From Thermus antranikianii DSM 12462 (lineage in GTDB: Bacteria; Deinococcota; Deinococci; Deinococcales; Thermaceae): DNA of 64,000 nt. The DNA is taken from contig NZ_AUIW01000002.1 in assembly GCF_000423905.1 (NCBI RefSeq), positions 186,001 to 250,000 on the forward strand, in the 5' to 3' direction. Both the position numbers and the translations under genes were made by a program. The notes beneath the pieces were generated by a model. It was not told the DNA's origin. It saw only the letters and a list, made by a program, of their open reading frames with translations, and ran no database searches. Shown in pieces: positions 43,279-52,237 of this stretch (positions are counted from its first letter, which is position 1; each line of letters begins with the position of its first letter).

Positions 43279-43569
43279 GTGGTGAGCTACGGAAGAGCCC
43301 ACCTCGAGGAGCGCCTTAAGCGGGTGCTGGCTGAGGCCATCGGTGGCCTAGAAGACCCTAGGCTATTCCTCCTCACCGTGGAGGCGGTGCACCTTTCCCC
43401 CGACGGCCGGGTGCTTACGGTGTACGTGGAGGCCTTTAGCGACGAGGAGAAAGCCCTTTTGGCCTTAAGCCACGCGGAGAGAAGGCTCCTTTCCGAGATC
43501 GCCCGTAGGGTGCGCCTACGCCGCCTGCCTCGTCTGGAGTTCGTGCCGTGGAGAGCGAGACCCGCATAA
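43279..43569 (+). CDS. rbfA: ribosome-binding factor A
   Basis: About 96 residues from GTG 43279, 7 bp after glmM. The KH-like fold is seen in RAHLEERLKRVLAEAIGGLEDPRLFLLTVEAVHLSPDGRVLTVYVEAF and in the C-terminal IARRVRLRRLPRLEFVP. It helps mature the 30S subunit and 16S 5' end. The end overlaps the thioesterase start by 22 nt. Confidence 0.9.
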   Translation: MVSYGRAHLEERLKRVLAEAIGGLEDPRLFLLTVEAVHLSPDGRVLTVYVEAFSDEEKALLALSHAERRLLSEIARRVRLRRLPRLEFVPWRARPA

Positions 43570-43946
43570 AGGTGCGTTATGCAGAGACCGACCAGATGGG
43601 GGTGGTCCACCACTCCGTCTATGCGGTCTACCTGGAGGCGGCCCGGGTGGACTTTTTGGAGAAGGCGGGCCTGCCCTACCACCAGGTGGAGGCCCGGGGG
43701 GTGTTCTTTCCCGTGGTGGAACTGGGCCTGACCTTCCGTGCCCCGGCCCGCTTCGGAGAGGAGGTCCTGGTGCGAACCCGCCTGGCCCACCTTTCCCGGC
43801 GGGATCTTCTCTTTCGCTACCGGGTGGAGCGGGACGGCGTGCTGTTGGCCGAGGGCTTCACCCGTCACCTTTGCCGGGTGGGGGAGAGGGCCGGGCGCAT
43901 CCCCGAGGACATCTACCAAACCTTGAGTGTGCTACACTTAGGGTAG
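43548..43946 (+). CDS. YbgC/4HBT-type acyl-CoA thioesterase
   Basis: 132 residues with a hotdog fold: VRYAETDQMGVVHHSVYAVYLEAARVDFL contains the 4HBT active-site Asp (ETDQMG) and the His pair. It hydrolyses short acyl-CoAs; YbgC relatives belong with Tol-Pal, but no tol genes are here. Start GTG 43548 lies within rbfA. Specific substrate unknown. Confidence 0.88.
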   Translation: MESETRIKVRYAETDQMGVVHHSVYAVYLEAARVDFLEKAGLPYHQVEARGVFFPVVELGLTFRAPARFGEEVLVRTRLAHLSRRDLLFRYRVERDGVLLAEGFTRHLCRVGERAGRIPEDIYQTLSVLHLG

Positions 43947-43949
43947 CAT
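43944..43949 (+). promoter_or_regulatory. -10 box of the aminotransferase (leaderless layout)
   Basis: TAGCAT within GGGTAGCAT, identical to the polA box, 7 nt before ATG 43957. A weak TTGAGT lies 15 nt upstream. Confidence 0.5.
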
Positions 43950-43956
43950 TGTGGGC

Positions 43957-45201
43957 ATGAGCCACGACCCCTTTACGCTTTTTGAAAGGCACATCAATCC
44001 CGGCTTGGCAGGGTTGCTTCGCTTCACCGGTCTGGACCGGGTCGAGTCCCATGCCGAAGGCCCCTACGTCTGGGACACCACGGGCAAGCGCTACCTGGAC
44101 TTTTTGGGCCTCTACGGTGCCTTGAACCTGGGCCACCGTCACCCCAGGGTGGTGGAGGCCGTCAGGGCCCAGCTTGAGCGCATGCCCATGTCCGTGCGGG
44201 TCCTGGTTTCCGAGCCCACGGCGAGGCTTGCGGCCAAGCTGGCGGAGATTACGCCCGAAGGCCTGGAAATGGTCTTCTTTGGCAACTCCGGGGCGGAGGC
44301 GGTGGAGGCGGCCATCAAGCTGGCCCGGGCCTATACGGGGAAGCCGGGCATCGTCACCACCCAGGGGGGATTCCACGGCAAGACCATGGGGGCCCTTTCC
44401 CTTACCCCCAAGCCCGAGTATCAGGATCCGGCCAAGCCCCTTCTTCCCGGGGTGAAGGCGGTGCCCTATGGGGACCTCGAGGCCCTGGAAGCAGCCATAG
44501 ATGAGGAAACCGCCGCGGTGATCGTGGAGCCCATCCAAGGGGAAGGGGGAATCCGGGTGCCCCCGGATGGCTACCTGAAGGGGGTGCGGGAGCTTACCCG
44601 GGAAAAGGGCGTCCTCATGATCGCCGACGAGGTACAGACCGGCCTCGGGCGCACGGGGAAGCTCTTTGGGGTGGACTGGGAGGAGGTGGCCCCCGACCTC
44701 ATGACCCTGGCCAAGGCCTTGGGGGGCGGGGTGATGCCCATCGGGGCCTGCGTGGGCCGGAGGGAGGTCTTTGAGATCTTCAAGCAAAACCCTCTCTTCC
44801 ATTCCTCCACCTTTGGCGGTAACCCCCTGGCGGCGGCGGCGGCCTTGGCGGCCATAGAGGTCACCCTAGAGGAGAACCTGCCGCAAAGGGCTCTGGAAAT
44901 GGGGGGCTACCTGATGGCGGGGCTTAAGGAGCTTAAGGCCCAGTATCCTCACCTCATAGAGGACGTGCGCGGCCGGGGCCTGATGCTGGGCGTGGAGTTC
45001 ACCGATGCCGACATCGGCGCCTTGGTGGTGGCGGAGCTGGCGGAGAGGGGAGTGATCACCGCCTTCGGGCTCAATAACCCTAAGGTGGTGCGCCTCGAGC
45101 CTCCCCTCATCATTGGCAAAGAGCACGTGGACGAGGCTCTTTCGGCCTTCTCGGAGAGCCTTAAGGCTACGGAGAAGGCCCTGGAAGGCCTCTTGGGTTA
45201 G
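43957..45201 (+). CDS. class III PLP aminotransferase
   Basis: About 414 residues from ATG 43957; a GTG two codons earlier sits too close to the -10. Landmarks of the acetylornithine/4-aminobutyrate/putrescine aminotransferase group: LDFLGLYGALNLGHRHPRVVEA, FFGNSGAEAVEAAIKLAR, GGFHGKTMGALSLT, EPIQGEGGIRVPP, LMIADEVQTGLGRTGKLF and the PLP Lys in LMTLAKALGGGVMPIG. The long C-terminal match and FTGLDR start look like the putrescine-aminotransferase side; substrate is not certain. It is an independent unit between rbfA/thioesterase and rnr. Confidence 0.9.
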   Translation: MSHDPFTLFERHINPGLAGLLRFTGLDRVESHAEGPYVWDTTGKRYLDFLGLYGALNLGHRHPRVVEAVRAQLERMPMSVRVLVSEPTARLAAKLAEITPEGLEMVFFGNSGAEAVEAAIKLARAYTGKPGIVTTQGGFHGKTMGALSLTPKPEYQDPAKPLLPGVKAVPYGDLEALEAAIDEETAAVIVEPIQGEGGIRVPPDGYLKGVRELTREKGVLMIADEVQTGLGRTGKLFGVDWEEVAPDLMTLAKALGGGVMPIGACVGRREVFEIFKQNPLFHSSTFGGNPLAAAAALAAIEVTLEENLPQRALEMGGYLMAGLKELKAQYPHLIEDVRGRGLMLGVEFTDADIGALVVAELAERGVITAFGLNNPKVVRLEPPLIIGKEHVDEALSAFSESLKATEKALEGLLG

Positions 45202-45202
45202 A

Positions 45203-47461
45203 ATGCGGGAAACCTTACTGGAGTTTTTCAAAAAAACCGGCAGGCCCCACCGCTTGGAGGAGATTCTCAGGCGATTTGGGCTGGAAAAGCGGGAGGCCAA
45301 GGCCTACCTTAAGGCCCTGGTGCGGGAAGGGTTATTGGAGAAGAAGGGAAGCCAGTACTTCCTCCCCGCCCGGGTGCAGGGGCCCATCAGCCTCCACCGG
45401 GATGGGTATGCCTTCGTGCGCCTTCCCGGAAAGGACCTCTTCATCCCGCCCGGCTACACCCAGGATGCCTGGCCCGACGACCTGGTGGAGGCCCGCATCA
45501 TGCCTCCTGGCCGGGACGGGAAGCCCTGGGGGGTGGTGGAGCGGATTCTCAAGCGGGCCCGGGAACGGGTGGTGGGTACCCTAGATTTCCGCAAGGGGCA
45601 TGCGGTCCTCTTACCGGATGAACCGGGTCTGCCCGAGCTCAGGCTTCTTCCCGAGGGGCTCCACGGCCTTAAGCGGGGGAGCCGGATCGTGGTGAAGGTG
45701 CACTATGACCGGCGTCCTTACGGGGAGTTTTTGGAGTACCTGGGGGAGGGGGATGCCCCAGAGACGGAAACCGAGGCGGTGATCGCCAAGTACGGCCTAA
45801 GGGCCGAGTTTCCGGCGGAGGTGCTAAAGGAGGCGGAGGCCATTCCCCTGGAGATCCCCGAGGCGGAGATGAAGCGGCGGCAAGACTTCCGGGGCCTTCG
45901 GGTCTTCACCATTGACGGGGTGGACGCCAAGGACTTTGACGACGCCATTCACGTGGAACGCCTTCCCAAAGGGTATCGCATCGGGGTGCACATCGCCGAC
46001 GTTTCCCACTACGTCAAAGAGGGTAGTGCCCTGGACCAGGAGGCCTTCCTAAGGGGAACCAGCGTTTACCTGCCGGGGCGGGTTCTGCCCATGCTCCCCG
46101 AGAGGCTTTCCAACGGGGTGTGCTCCCTTAAGCCTCACGAGGATCGGTTGGTCCTCTCCGTCCTGGTGGAGCTGGATGAGGACCTCGAGGTGAAGCGGGT
46201 GCGCTTTGCCGAGGGGGTTATCCGCAGCGTGGCCCGGATGACCTACACGGAGGTGGAGGCCTTCGCCGAGGGCTTCGGCTTGCCCGAGGAGCACGCCTTT
46301 TTGGCCGAGGATCTAAACCTCCTCCTGGACCTTACGCAAAGGCTCAGACAAAAGCGCCTCGAGGCGGGGTCCCTGGACTTCTCCTTCCCCGAGGTGAAGG
46401 TGGAGGTGGAAGACGGCACCCTCCACCTCATCCCCCAGGAGGAGCCCAGGGCGAGAAGCCTCATCGAGGAACTCATGCTCCTGGCCAACCGGATGGTGGC
46501 CGAGCACCTGGTGAACAAGGGGCTTCCTGCGCTCTTTCGGGTACACGAGGAGCCCTTGGAGGAAGCCTACGGGAAGCTCCGCACGGCTTTGGCCCGGCTG
46601 GGGTATACCCTGCCGGAGAAGCTTTCCTCCAAGGCCTTGCAACGGGTCCTCCTCGAGGCCAAGGGCCGGCCGGAGGAGCCCGTGGTGGCCAACCTGGTCC
46701 TGCGTTCGTTGCGCCTGGCTCGGTACGCTGCGGAGAACCTAGGGCATTTCGGCCTGGCCATGGAGCACTACCTGCACTTCACGAGCCCCATCCGCCGCTA
46801 TCCGGACCTGGTGGTGCACCGGGTGCTTAAGGCTGTCCTCCGGCGGAGCCTTACCCCAGCCAAGAAGGCCCGCTGGCAGGAAACCTTTCCCGCCATCGCC
46901 GAGCATGCCTCGGAGATGGAAAGGAAGGCGGAGGCGGCGGAGCGGGAACTCACCAAGTACTACATGGCCAAGTGGGCGGAGCTTCACCTAGGGGAGCGCT
47001 TCGTGGGCAAGGTGACCGGGGTGGCCAGCTTTGGCGCCTTCGTCACCCTGAGAAACGGGGTGGAGGGCTTGGTGCGCCTCGAGGCCCTGGGCCCTTACAC
47101 CTACAGCGAGGAGGCCCTGGCCCTTTTGGGTCCCAAGGGCAAGAGGATCCGCCTGGGGGACGAGATGGAGGTGGTGATCGCCGCCGCCAACCCGAGGCTT
47201 CGGCAGATCGACCTCCTGCCCTACCGGGAGGAGGAGAAGAAGGAAGCTTCCAGGGAAAAAACCCTGGTGAGAAAGGGAAAGGCAAAGGAGGGGGAGATGC
47301 GCAAGGTGGTAGGACCGCCTACGGATAAAAGCCGCGACAGCCGGCCCGAGCGGGTCACGGTGAACACCATTTACTTCGGTGAGTGGACTCCCAGGGAGGA
47401 AAAGGCTGGGGTGCACCGCCCGGTGGAGACCAGGGCCAAGAGGCGGCGTAGGCGCCGCTGA
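45203..47461 (+). CDS. rnr: ribonuclease R
   Basis: 752 residues from ATG 45203, one base after the aminotransferase stop; longer frames overlap that gene in the wrong phase. Order: winged helix (1-55, RLEEILRRFGLEKREAKAYLKALVREGLL), cold-shock domains (55-190), RNB domain with the metal-binding VDAKDFDDAIHVERL, HYLHFTSPIRRYPDLVVHRVL, an S1 domain (VGKVTGVASFGAFVTLRNGVEGLV) and a Lys/Arg-rich tail ending RAKRRRRRR. A processive 3'-5' exoribonuclease for structured RNA; it also acts with tmRNA, encoded at 19162. Confidence 0.95.
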   Translation: MRETLLEFFKKTGRPHRLEEILRRFGLEKREAKAYLKALVREGLLEKKGSQYFLPARVQGPISLHRDGYAFVRLPGKDLFIPPGYTQDAWPDDLVEARIMPPGRDGKPWGVVERILKRARERVVGTLDFRKGHAVLLPDEPGLPELRLLPEGLHGLKRGSRIVVKVHYDRRPYGEFLEYLGEGDAPETETEAVIAKYGLRAEFPAEVLKEAEAIPLEIPEAEMKRRQDFRGLRVFTIDGVDAKDFDDAIHVERLPKGYRIGVHIADVSHYVKEGSALDQEAFLRGTSVYLPGRVLPMLPERLSNGVCSLKPHEDRLVLSVLVELDEDLEVKRVRFAEGVIRSVARMTYTEVEAFAEGFGLPEEHAFLAEDLNLLLDLTQRLRQKRLEAGSLDFSFPEVKVEVEDGTLHLIPQEEPRARSLIEELMLLANRMVAEHLVNKGLPALFRVHEEPLEEAYGKLRTALARLGYTLPEKLSSKALQRVLLEAKGRPEEPVVANLVLRSLRLARYAAENLGHFGLAMEHYLHFTSPIRRYPDLVVHRVLKAVLRRSLTPAKKARWQETFPAIAEHASEMERKAEAAERELTKYYMAKWAELHLGERFVGKVTGVASFGAFVTLRNGVEGLVRLEALGPYTYSEEALALLGPKGKRIRLGDEMEVVIAAANPRLRQIDLLPYREEEKKEASREKTLVRKGKAKEGEMRKVVGPPTDKSRDSRPERVTVNTIYFGEWTPREEKAGVHRPVETRAKRRRRRR

Positions 47462-47467
47462 TGCCAT

Positions 47468-47566
47468 CCCACCCTGACGAGGCCAGGGTGGGGGCCCCGG
47501 TGGCTCCCTTGCCCAGGTCTTTTCCTTGAACCCCTATGGGCACGATCACGATATAGCGGGAAAGGG
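47468..47566. repeat. Thermus intergenic repeat, copy B
   Basis: It begins CCCACCCTG...CAGGGTGGG (47468-47492, nine-pair hairpin) and ends GATATAGCGGGAAAGGG. Aligns with 28057-28152. It fills the gap between the convergent rnr and Memo-like genes and could also serve as their terminator. Confidence 0.6.
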
Positions 47567-47584
47567 CATGCCATCGCCTGGGGT

Positions 47585-48715
47585 TTAGCCGGGAAGGGTG
47601 GGGAAAACCAGGGTGCCGGCCCCCACGGCGGAGAGGGTGGGGGCCTCGAGGTCCAGGCGGTAGGCCAGGACCTGGCCCCTCCGGCCGGTGAGGAGGGGGC
47701 TGAGGCTTGCCACCACCTCCACGGCGTCCACGCGGGTGGGATTCCCTCCCAAAAGGGCCAGGGCGGCTTCCGGCTCTCCCTGGGCAAGCCTTTCCAGAAA
47801 GCCTAGGTCCCGCCTTCTGGCCTCCTCCGCCAAGGGTCGGGAAAAGGGCTTGTCGCCAAAGCGGGGCCCCACGTGGGAGAGGTCCACCGCTAGGACCACA
47901 AGGCCGGGGTGGTCCTTGAGGACCATTTTCAAGGCTTCCCCCAGCTCGGGGCTTCGCCGGGCGACCAGGAGGGGAAGGACCTTGGCCCGGGGGAAGGTTC
48001 CCTTGAGGAAGAAAAGGGGTAGCTCCAGGCTGTGCTCCTCCCGGAAGGCCAGGGGGGTGTTGAAAAGCTCGTAAGGCAGGAGGGCGTCCAGGGCCTGCAG
48101 GGCCGTAAGGTCGGGCTCTGCAGGGCCAAAGGGGGTCTGGAAGGGAACGGGGAGGGCGGCGGCCTTCTCCTTGAGGGGCCGGTGGGCCACCCCCACCAGG
48201 TAGATCCGCTCCGGCTCTGGGGTTCCTTCCAAGGCGGCCAGGGCTGCCCCGTAGGCCTCAGGTACCCGGCTCGGCTCCAAGTGGGGAAGCAGGAGGATGG
48301 AGGGGCCCCCTTGGGGCCTAGGCCCCGGGAAGCTGGCCCGGAAGGCCTCGAGGAAGGCCCGGGCCTCCCTTTCCCCTTGGGGGTAGGAAAGCCCTGCCAG
48401 GCGCATGGGGCGCTCTTTCCTTAGGCTTTCCTCCTCCTCCCGTAGGCGCCTTTCCACGGTTTCCGTAAGCACAAGCCCCGCCTCCTCCAGGGCCTTGAGC
48501 AAGTCCTCCAGCTCGTGTCTAGGCACCAGGACCCCATGGGCCTTGAAGACCTCCTCCTGGACTTCTTCCAGGGTTTTTCCCTCCATCAGGGAAACGAGAA
48601 AAAGCCCCCCTTCCGTGAGGGCCACGGGCTTGGGGAAGACCCCGTAGGGGTCGCTGAGGAGAAAGCCCCCTTCCACCGGGGTGATCTGGGGTTCACGCAG
48701 GCGTATTCGTTCCAT
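47585..48715 (-). CDS. Memo-like protein with N-terminal PqqD-like domain
   Basis: 376 residues. The first ~85 look like a PqqD-type winged-helix peptide chaperone (PYGVFPKPVALTEGGLFLVSLMEGKTLEEVQEEVF). From about 100 the protein is of the MEMO1/AmmeMemoRadiSam-B family: LAGLSYPQGEREARAFLEAF, IYLVGVAHRPL, EHSLELPLFFLKGTF, VLAVDLSHVGPRFGD and GNPTRVDAVEVVASL. Memo proteins have the fold of extradiol dioxygenases and a metal site. The usual partners (AMMECR1 and radical SAM) are not adjacent. It overlaps cca by 23 nt. Function unknown. Confidence 0.8.
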   Translation of the reverse strand: MERIRLREPQITPVEGGFLLSDPYGVFPKPVALTEGGLFLVSLMEGKTLEEVQEEVFKAHGVLVPRHELEDLLKALEEAGLVLTETVERRLREEEESLRKERPMRLAGLSYPQGEREARAFLEAFRASFPGPRPQGGPSILLLPHLEPSRVPEAYGAALAALEGTPEPERIYLVGVAHRPLKEKAAALPVPFQTPFGPAEPDLTALQALDALLPYELFNTPLAFREEHSLELPLFFLKGTFPRAKVLPLLVARRSPELGEALKMVLKDHPGLVVLAVDLSHVGPRFGDKPFSRPLAEEARRRDLGFLERLAQGEPEAALALLGGNPTRVDAVEVVASLSPLLTGRRGQVLAYRLDLEAPTLSAVGAGTLVFPTLPG

Positions 48716-49988
48716 CGTCCTTCCAATATAGGAGAAAGGCCTTGGCCTCTTCCCGGGTGCGCACCTTTCCCTCCGCCTGGGCCAGAAGGAGGGCCTCCAA
48801 GGCTCTTCCCACCTGGGGACCGGGCTTGAGGTTCAGCAGGGCCATCACCTCCTCCCCGGAGAGGAGGGGGCGTTCGGGGAGGGGCTCGGAGAGGGTTTCC
48901 CGGTAGGCCTCCAGTACCTCCCAGGCTTCCTTCTCCACACCTTTCGTGCCCAGGCGGTCTGCTGCCATGAGGTAGGGAAGAGCGGGAAGGAGGTCGTGGC
49001 GGCGGAAGTAGAAGCGGCGAAGGGCCTGTTTTCCCTCGGGAGGGCGGTCCATGTGCCGGCGCACCAGGGCCTTGGCCCTCTCCACCGTTTCCTTTGGGAA
49101 CCGTAGCCATTCCAGGGAAGCCCCCGTCACCTCGGCCCCTACCTCCGCATGGCCGAGGAAGCGGAAGCGGCCCGCTTCCGGGTCAAAGCGACGGGTCAGG
49201 GGCTTGCCCACGTCGTGGTAAAGGGCGGCCAGCCGGGCCTCCAAGGGGGCCTCGGGCCAAAGCCAGGCCAGGTGGAAAAGCACGGAGAGGGTGTGCTGCC
49301 AGCCATCCAGATGGTGGACGCCCCCCTGCTTAAGACCCACCAGGAGGCGGAGCTCGGGAAGGTAGACGTCCAAAAGGCCCGTGCGCTCCAGCAGGTGAAG
49401 GCCCCAGGCTGCCCTGGGGGAGAGGAGGAGCCGGCTCAGTTCCTCCTTCACCCGTTCCCGGGCGGGAAGGGCCTCGAGGTGGGCCTGGAGGAAGCGGGCA
49501 TGGCGGGAAAGGGCGTCTCGGGTTTCCCTAGGCAGGCCGAGGCCCAGGCTGGCGGCCAGGCGCACCGCACGGAGGCTTCGGAGATGGTCCTCGTACAGAT
49601 TGGCCTCCCGTACGGGAACCACCACCCTCCGGTTCAGATCCTCGTCCGCCCCACGGATGCCGAGGATGCGGTTTTGCCTCCAGAAAAGAGCGTTAAGGCG
49701 GAAGTCCCGCTTGAGGAGGTCTTCCTCCAGGCTCCCCTCCAAGGGGGAGAAGTCCAGGACGAGGCCACCTGTGACCAGGCGGTACTGGCCCCGCTCCTCG
49801 TCCAAGGGGAACAGGGTGCCCCCCAGGTGGGTTTGGGCATCCTGTGCCGCCTTCCTTGGGTCCTCCGCCACGAAGTCCAGGTCCTGCGGCCTCCTCCCGA
49901 GAAGGAGGTCCCTTAGGGCACCTCCCACGGGGATGGCCCCCTTGGGGGTATAAAAGGGGAAGTCCCTATGGGCGATCGGGCGAAGCAC
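48693..49988 (-). CDS. cca: tRNA nucleotidyltransferase (CCA-adding/poly(A) polymerase family)
   Basis: 431 residues. The class II nucleotidyltransferase head has IPVGGALRDLLLGRRPQDLDFVAED (metal Asp pair DLD), RDFRLNALFW and RSLRAVRLAASLGL; an HD phosphohydrolase-like domain has HTLSVLFHLAWL and ALYHDVGKPLTRRF. It adds or repairs tRNA CCA ends, or only part of them if paired with a second enzyme. Start GTG 49988 is 6 nt after GATAAT (50000-49995), and lies inside the divergent coaE gene. Confidence 0.88.
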   Translation of the reverse strand: MLRPIAHRDFPFYTPKGAIPVGGALRDLLLGRRPQDLDFVAEDPRKAAQDAQTHLGGTLFPLDEERGQYRLVTGGLVLDFSPLEGSLEEDLLKRDFRLNALFWRQNRILGIRGADEDLNRRVVVPVREANLYEDHLRSLRAVRLAASLGLGLPRETRDALSRHARFLQAHLEALPARERVKEELSRLLLSPRAAWGLHLLERTGLLDVYLPELRLLVGLKQGGVHHLDGWQHTLSVLFHLAWLWPEAPLEARLAALYHDVGKPLTRRFDPEAGRFRFLGHAEVGAEVTGASLEWLRFPKETVERAKALVRRHMDRPPEGKQALRRFYFRRHDLLPALPYLMAADRLGTKGVEKEAWEVLEAYRETLSEPLPERPLLSGEEVMALLNLKPGPQVGRALEALLLAQAEGKVRTREEAKAFLLYWKDDGTNTPA

Positions 49989-50573
49989 CCCATCATTATC
50001 GGCATCACCGGGAACATCGGAAGCGGCAAGAGCACGGTGGCCGCTCTCCTAAGGTCCTGGGGCTACCCCGTCTTGGATCTGGATGAGCTGGCGGCACGGG
50101 CCAGGGAGGACAAGAAGGCGGAGCTTAAGCGGCTTTTCCCGGAGGCCTTTGCGGGCGAGGAGCTGGACCGGAGGGCGCTGGCCCAGCTGGTCTTTTCCGA
50201 CCCGGAAAGGCTTAAGGCCCTCGAAGACCTCCTCCACCCCGAGGTGCGGAGGCTTTTGGCTGAGGAGCTGGCCCGCATAAAAGCCCCCTTGATCTTCCTG
50301 GAAATCCCCCTGCTTTTTGAGAAGGGGTGGGAGGCCCATCTGGATGGAACCCTTTTGGTGGCGGCTCCTGTAGAGGAGCGGGTGAGGCGGGTGGTGGCGC
50401 GCTCTGGGCTTTCGCGGGAGGAGGTCCTGGCCCGGGAAAGGGCCCAGATGCCCGAGGAGGAGAAGAGGAAGCGGGCCACCTGGGTTTTGGAGAATCAAGG
50501 AGGGCTTAAGGAGCTGGAGGAGGGGCTGAGGGAGATCCTGGCCCGGATCCAGGAGCGTTTTGGGCTAAGCTAA
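49968..50573 (+). CDS. coaE: dephospho-CoA kinase
   Basis: 201 residues, last step of CoA synthesis. P-loop [12 protein letters not shown] at the N-terminus, [28 protein letters not shown] and the [34 protein letters not shown] lid. TATAAA lies at 49949-49954, 13 nt before ATG 49968. The first 21 bases overlap the start of cca on the other strand, so the two divergent genes share their promoter region with coding sequence. Confidence 0.96.
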   Translation: MGDRAKHPIIIGITGNIGSGKSTVAALLRSWGYPVLDLDELAARAREDKKAELKRLFPEAFAGEELDRRALAQLVFSDPERLKALEDLLHPEVRRLLAEELARIKAPLIFLEIPLLFEKGWEAHLDGTLLVAAPVEERVRRVVARSGLSREEVLARERAQMPEEEKRKRATWVLENQGGLKELEEGLREILARIQERFGLS

Positions 50574-50578
50574 AGGGC

Positions 50579-51271
50579 ATGCGGGTGGCCTTGGTATCGG
50601 GGGCGAGCCGGGGGATTGGGGAGGCCATCGCCCGGCTTCTACACGCTAAAGGGTACAGGGTGGGGCTTTTTGCCCGGGATGAAGGGAGGCTTAAGGCCTT
50701 GGCCTCGGAGCTGGGGGAAGGGGCCATGGCCTTGCCCGGGGACGTGCGTTTCTTTGCGGACTGGCAGAAGGCGGTGGCGGGCCTCTTGGAGGCTTACGGC
50801 CGGCTGGACCTCCTGGTCAACAACGCCGGGATTGGCGTGATGAAGCCCGTGGCCGAGCTCAGCGAGGAGGAGTTCCGCCAGGTTTTGGAGGTGAACCTGG
50901 TGGGGCCCTTTTTAGGCCTCAAGGCGGCTTTGCCAGCCCTCTTGGCCTCGAGGGGGGTGGTGGTGAACATCGGCAGCCTGGCGGGCAAGAATGCCTTCAA
51001 GGGCGGGGCCGCCTATAACGCCAGCAAGTTCGGGCTTTTGGGCCTCATGGGGGCGGCCATGCTGGAGCTCCGGGAGGCTGGCGTGCGGGTGGTGAATATC
51101 CTGCCAGGCTCGGTGGACACGGGCTTTGCCGGCAACACCCCGGGGGCGTCTTGGAAGCTTTCCCCTCTTGATGTGGCCCAGACGGTGCTTTTTGCAGCGG
51201 AGATGCCGGAAAGGGCTATGGTGAGCGAGATAGAGCTCCGTCCCACCCACACTGCCCCCAAGGTGGGCTAA
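50579..51271 (+). CDS. short-chain dehydrogenase/reductase
   Basis: 230 residues of the classical SDR fold: [15 protein letters not shown] (NADP loop), [17 protein letters not shown] (Ser), [10 protein letters not shown] (YxxxK pair), then [10 protein letters not shown]. The Arg after Ser-Gly-Ala-Ser suggests NADPH. Substrate cannot be told; FabG-like and 3-ketoacyl reductases share the pattern. ATG is 5 bp after coaE. Confidence 0.92.
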   Translation: MRVALVSGASRGIGEAIARLLHAKGYRVGLFARDEGRLKALASELGEGAMALPGDVRFFADWQKAVAGLLEAYGRLDLLVNNAGIGVMKPVAELSEEEFRQVLEVNLVGPFLGLKAALPALLASRGVVVNIGSLAGKNAFKGGAAYNASKFGLLGLMGAAMLELREAGVRVVNILPGSVDTGFAGNTPGASWKLSPLDVAQTVLFAAEMPERAMVSEIELRPTHTAPKVG

Positions 51272-51280
51272 GCTGAGGCC

Positions 51281-51691
51281 ATGGCCTTGCCCAAGAAGCT
51301 TCAGGAAGCCCTGGATCTGATTCGGGCCATGCCCAAGGAGCTCAAGGCCCAGGTGCTCCTGGAATACGCCAAAAAGGTGCCCACCCCGCCTCCTGGGGTG
51401 GAGCTGGAGCGGGTTCATGAATGCCAGACCCCCTTCTTCCTGAGGGCGGAGGTGGAGGGAGGAAGGGTTAGGCTTCACTTCTTCGTCCCCGATGAAGCCC
51501 CCACGGTGAAAGCCTTTGCGGGCCTCTTGAAGGAGGGCCTCGAGGGGGAGCCCCCTGAGGCGGTGCTTTCCGTGCCCCCCACCTTCTACCGGGGAGCAGG
51601 GCTAGAGGAACTCCTCACCCCCTTACGGCTGAGGGGCCTCGAGGCGGCCCTCTTGCGGCTCCAAGGCCAGGTGCAAAGGGCTCTTTCCTAG
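51281..51691 (+). CDS. sufE: SufE-like sulfur acceptor
   Basis: 136 residues. The active-site Cys48 lies in ELERVHECQTPFFL, and VHFFVPDEAPTVKAFAGLLKEGL... PPTFYRGAGLEELLTPLRLRGLEAALLRL follow the SufE fold. It accepts sulfur from the cysteine desulfurase SufS for Fe-S cluster assembly. The suf operon itself is not in this window. Confidence 0.93.
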   Translation: MALPKKLQEALDLIRAMPKELKAQVLLEYAKKVPTPPPGVELERVHECQTPFFLRAEVEGGRVRLHFFVPDEAPTVKAFAGLLKEGLEGEPPEAVLSVPPTFYRGAGLEELLTPLRLRGLEAALLRLQGQVQRALS

Positions 51692-51694
51692 CCC

Positions 51695-52237
51695 ATGTCC
51701 GTAGCCCTTCTCCTTGGGTACTTCCTGGGAAGCTTGCCCATCGCCTACTGGTTTGGAGCCCTTCGGGGAAGGAACCTCCTTCAGGAGGGATCGGGCAACC
51801 CAGGGGCCTTGAACGCCTACCGGGTGCTGGGGCCGGTGCCGGGTTTCATGGTTCTCCTCCTGGACCTCTTCAAGGGAATCCTGGCGGTGGCCCTGGGAGA
51901 GGGAGTGGGGGGAGGCCCTCTGAGCGGCCTTGCCGGGGGCGTGGGAGCGGTGTGGGGGCATGCCTTCTCCCCCTGGCTCCTCTTCAAGGGGGGTAAGGGT
52001 CTGGCTGTGGGGGCCGGGGTGCTCTTTGCGGTGGACCCCCGGCTTCTCTTCCTTTCCCTCCTGCTTTTCGCTACCCTCTTCGCCCTTTTCCGAAGGCCCT
52101 ACCGGGTGGCCCTGGCCGTGGCCTTGGCCCAGCCCTTCCTGGCCAGCTTCCTGCACCCGGCTCCCGCTTACCTCCTTTTTGGGTTGGGGCTTGGTCTTCC
52201 CGTGGCCTTACGCCACCTCAAGGACGGGCGCCGCTAG
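51695..52237 (+). CDS. plsY: glycerol-3-phosphate acyltransferase PlsY
   Basis: 180 residues, five membrane helices. PlsY motifs: GYFLGSLPIAYW, EGSGNPGALNAYRVLG (motif 1, acyl-phosphate site), HAFSPWLLFKGGKGLAVGAGVL (motif 2). It acylates glycerol-3-phosphate from acyl-phosphate, first step of phospholipid synthesis. It is 3 bp after sufE and convergent with livM. Confidence 0.96.
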   Translation: MSVALLLGYFLGSLPIAYWFGALRGRNLLQEGSGNPGALNAYRVLGPVPGFMVLLLDLFKGILAVALGEGVGGGPLSGLAGGVGAVWGHAFSPWLLFKGGKGLAVGAGVLFAVDPRLLFLSLLLFATLFALFRRPYRVALAVALAQPFLASFLHPAPAYLLFGLGLGLPVALRHLKDGRR

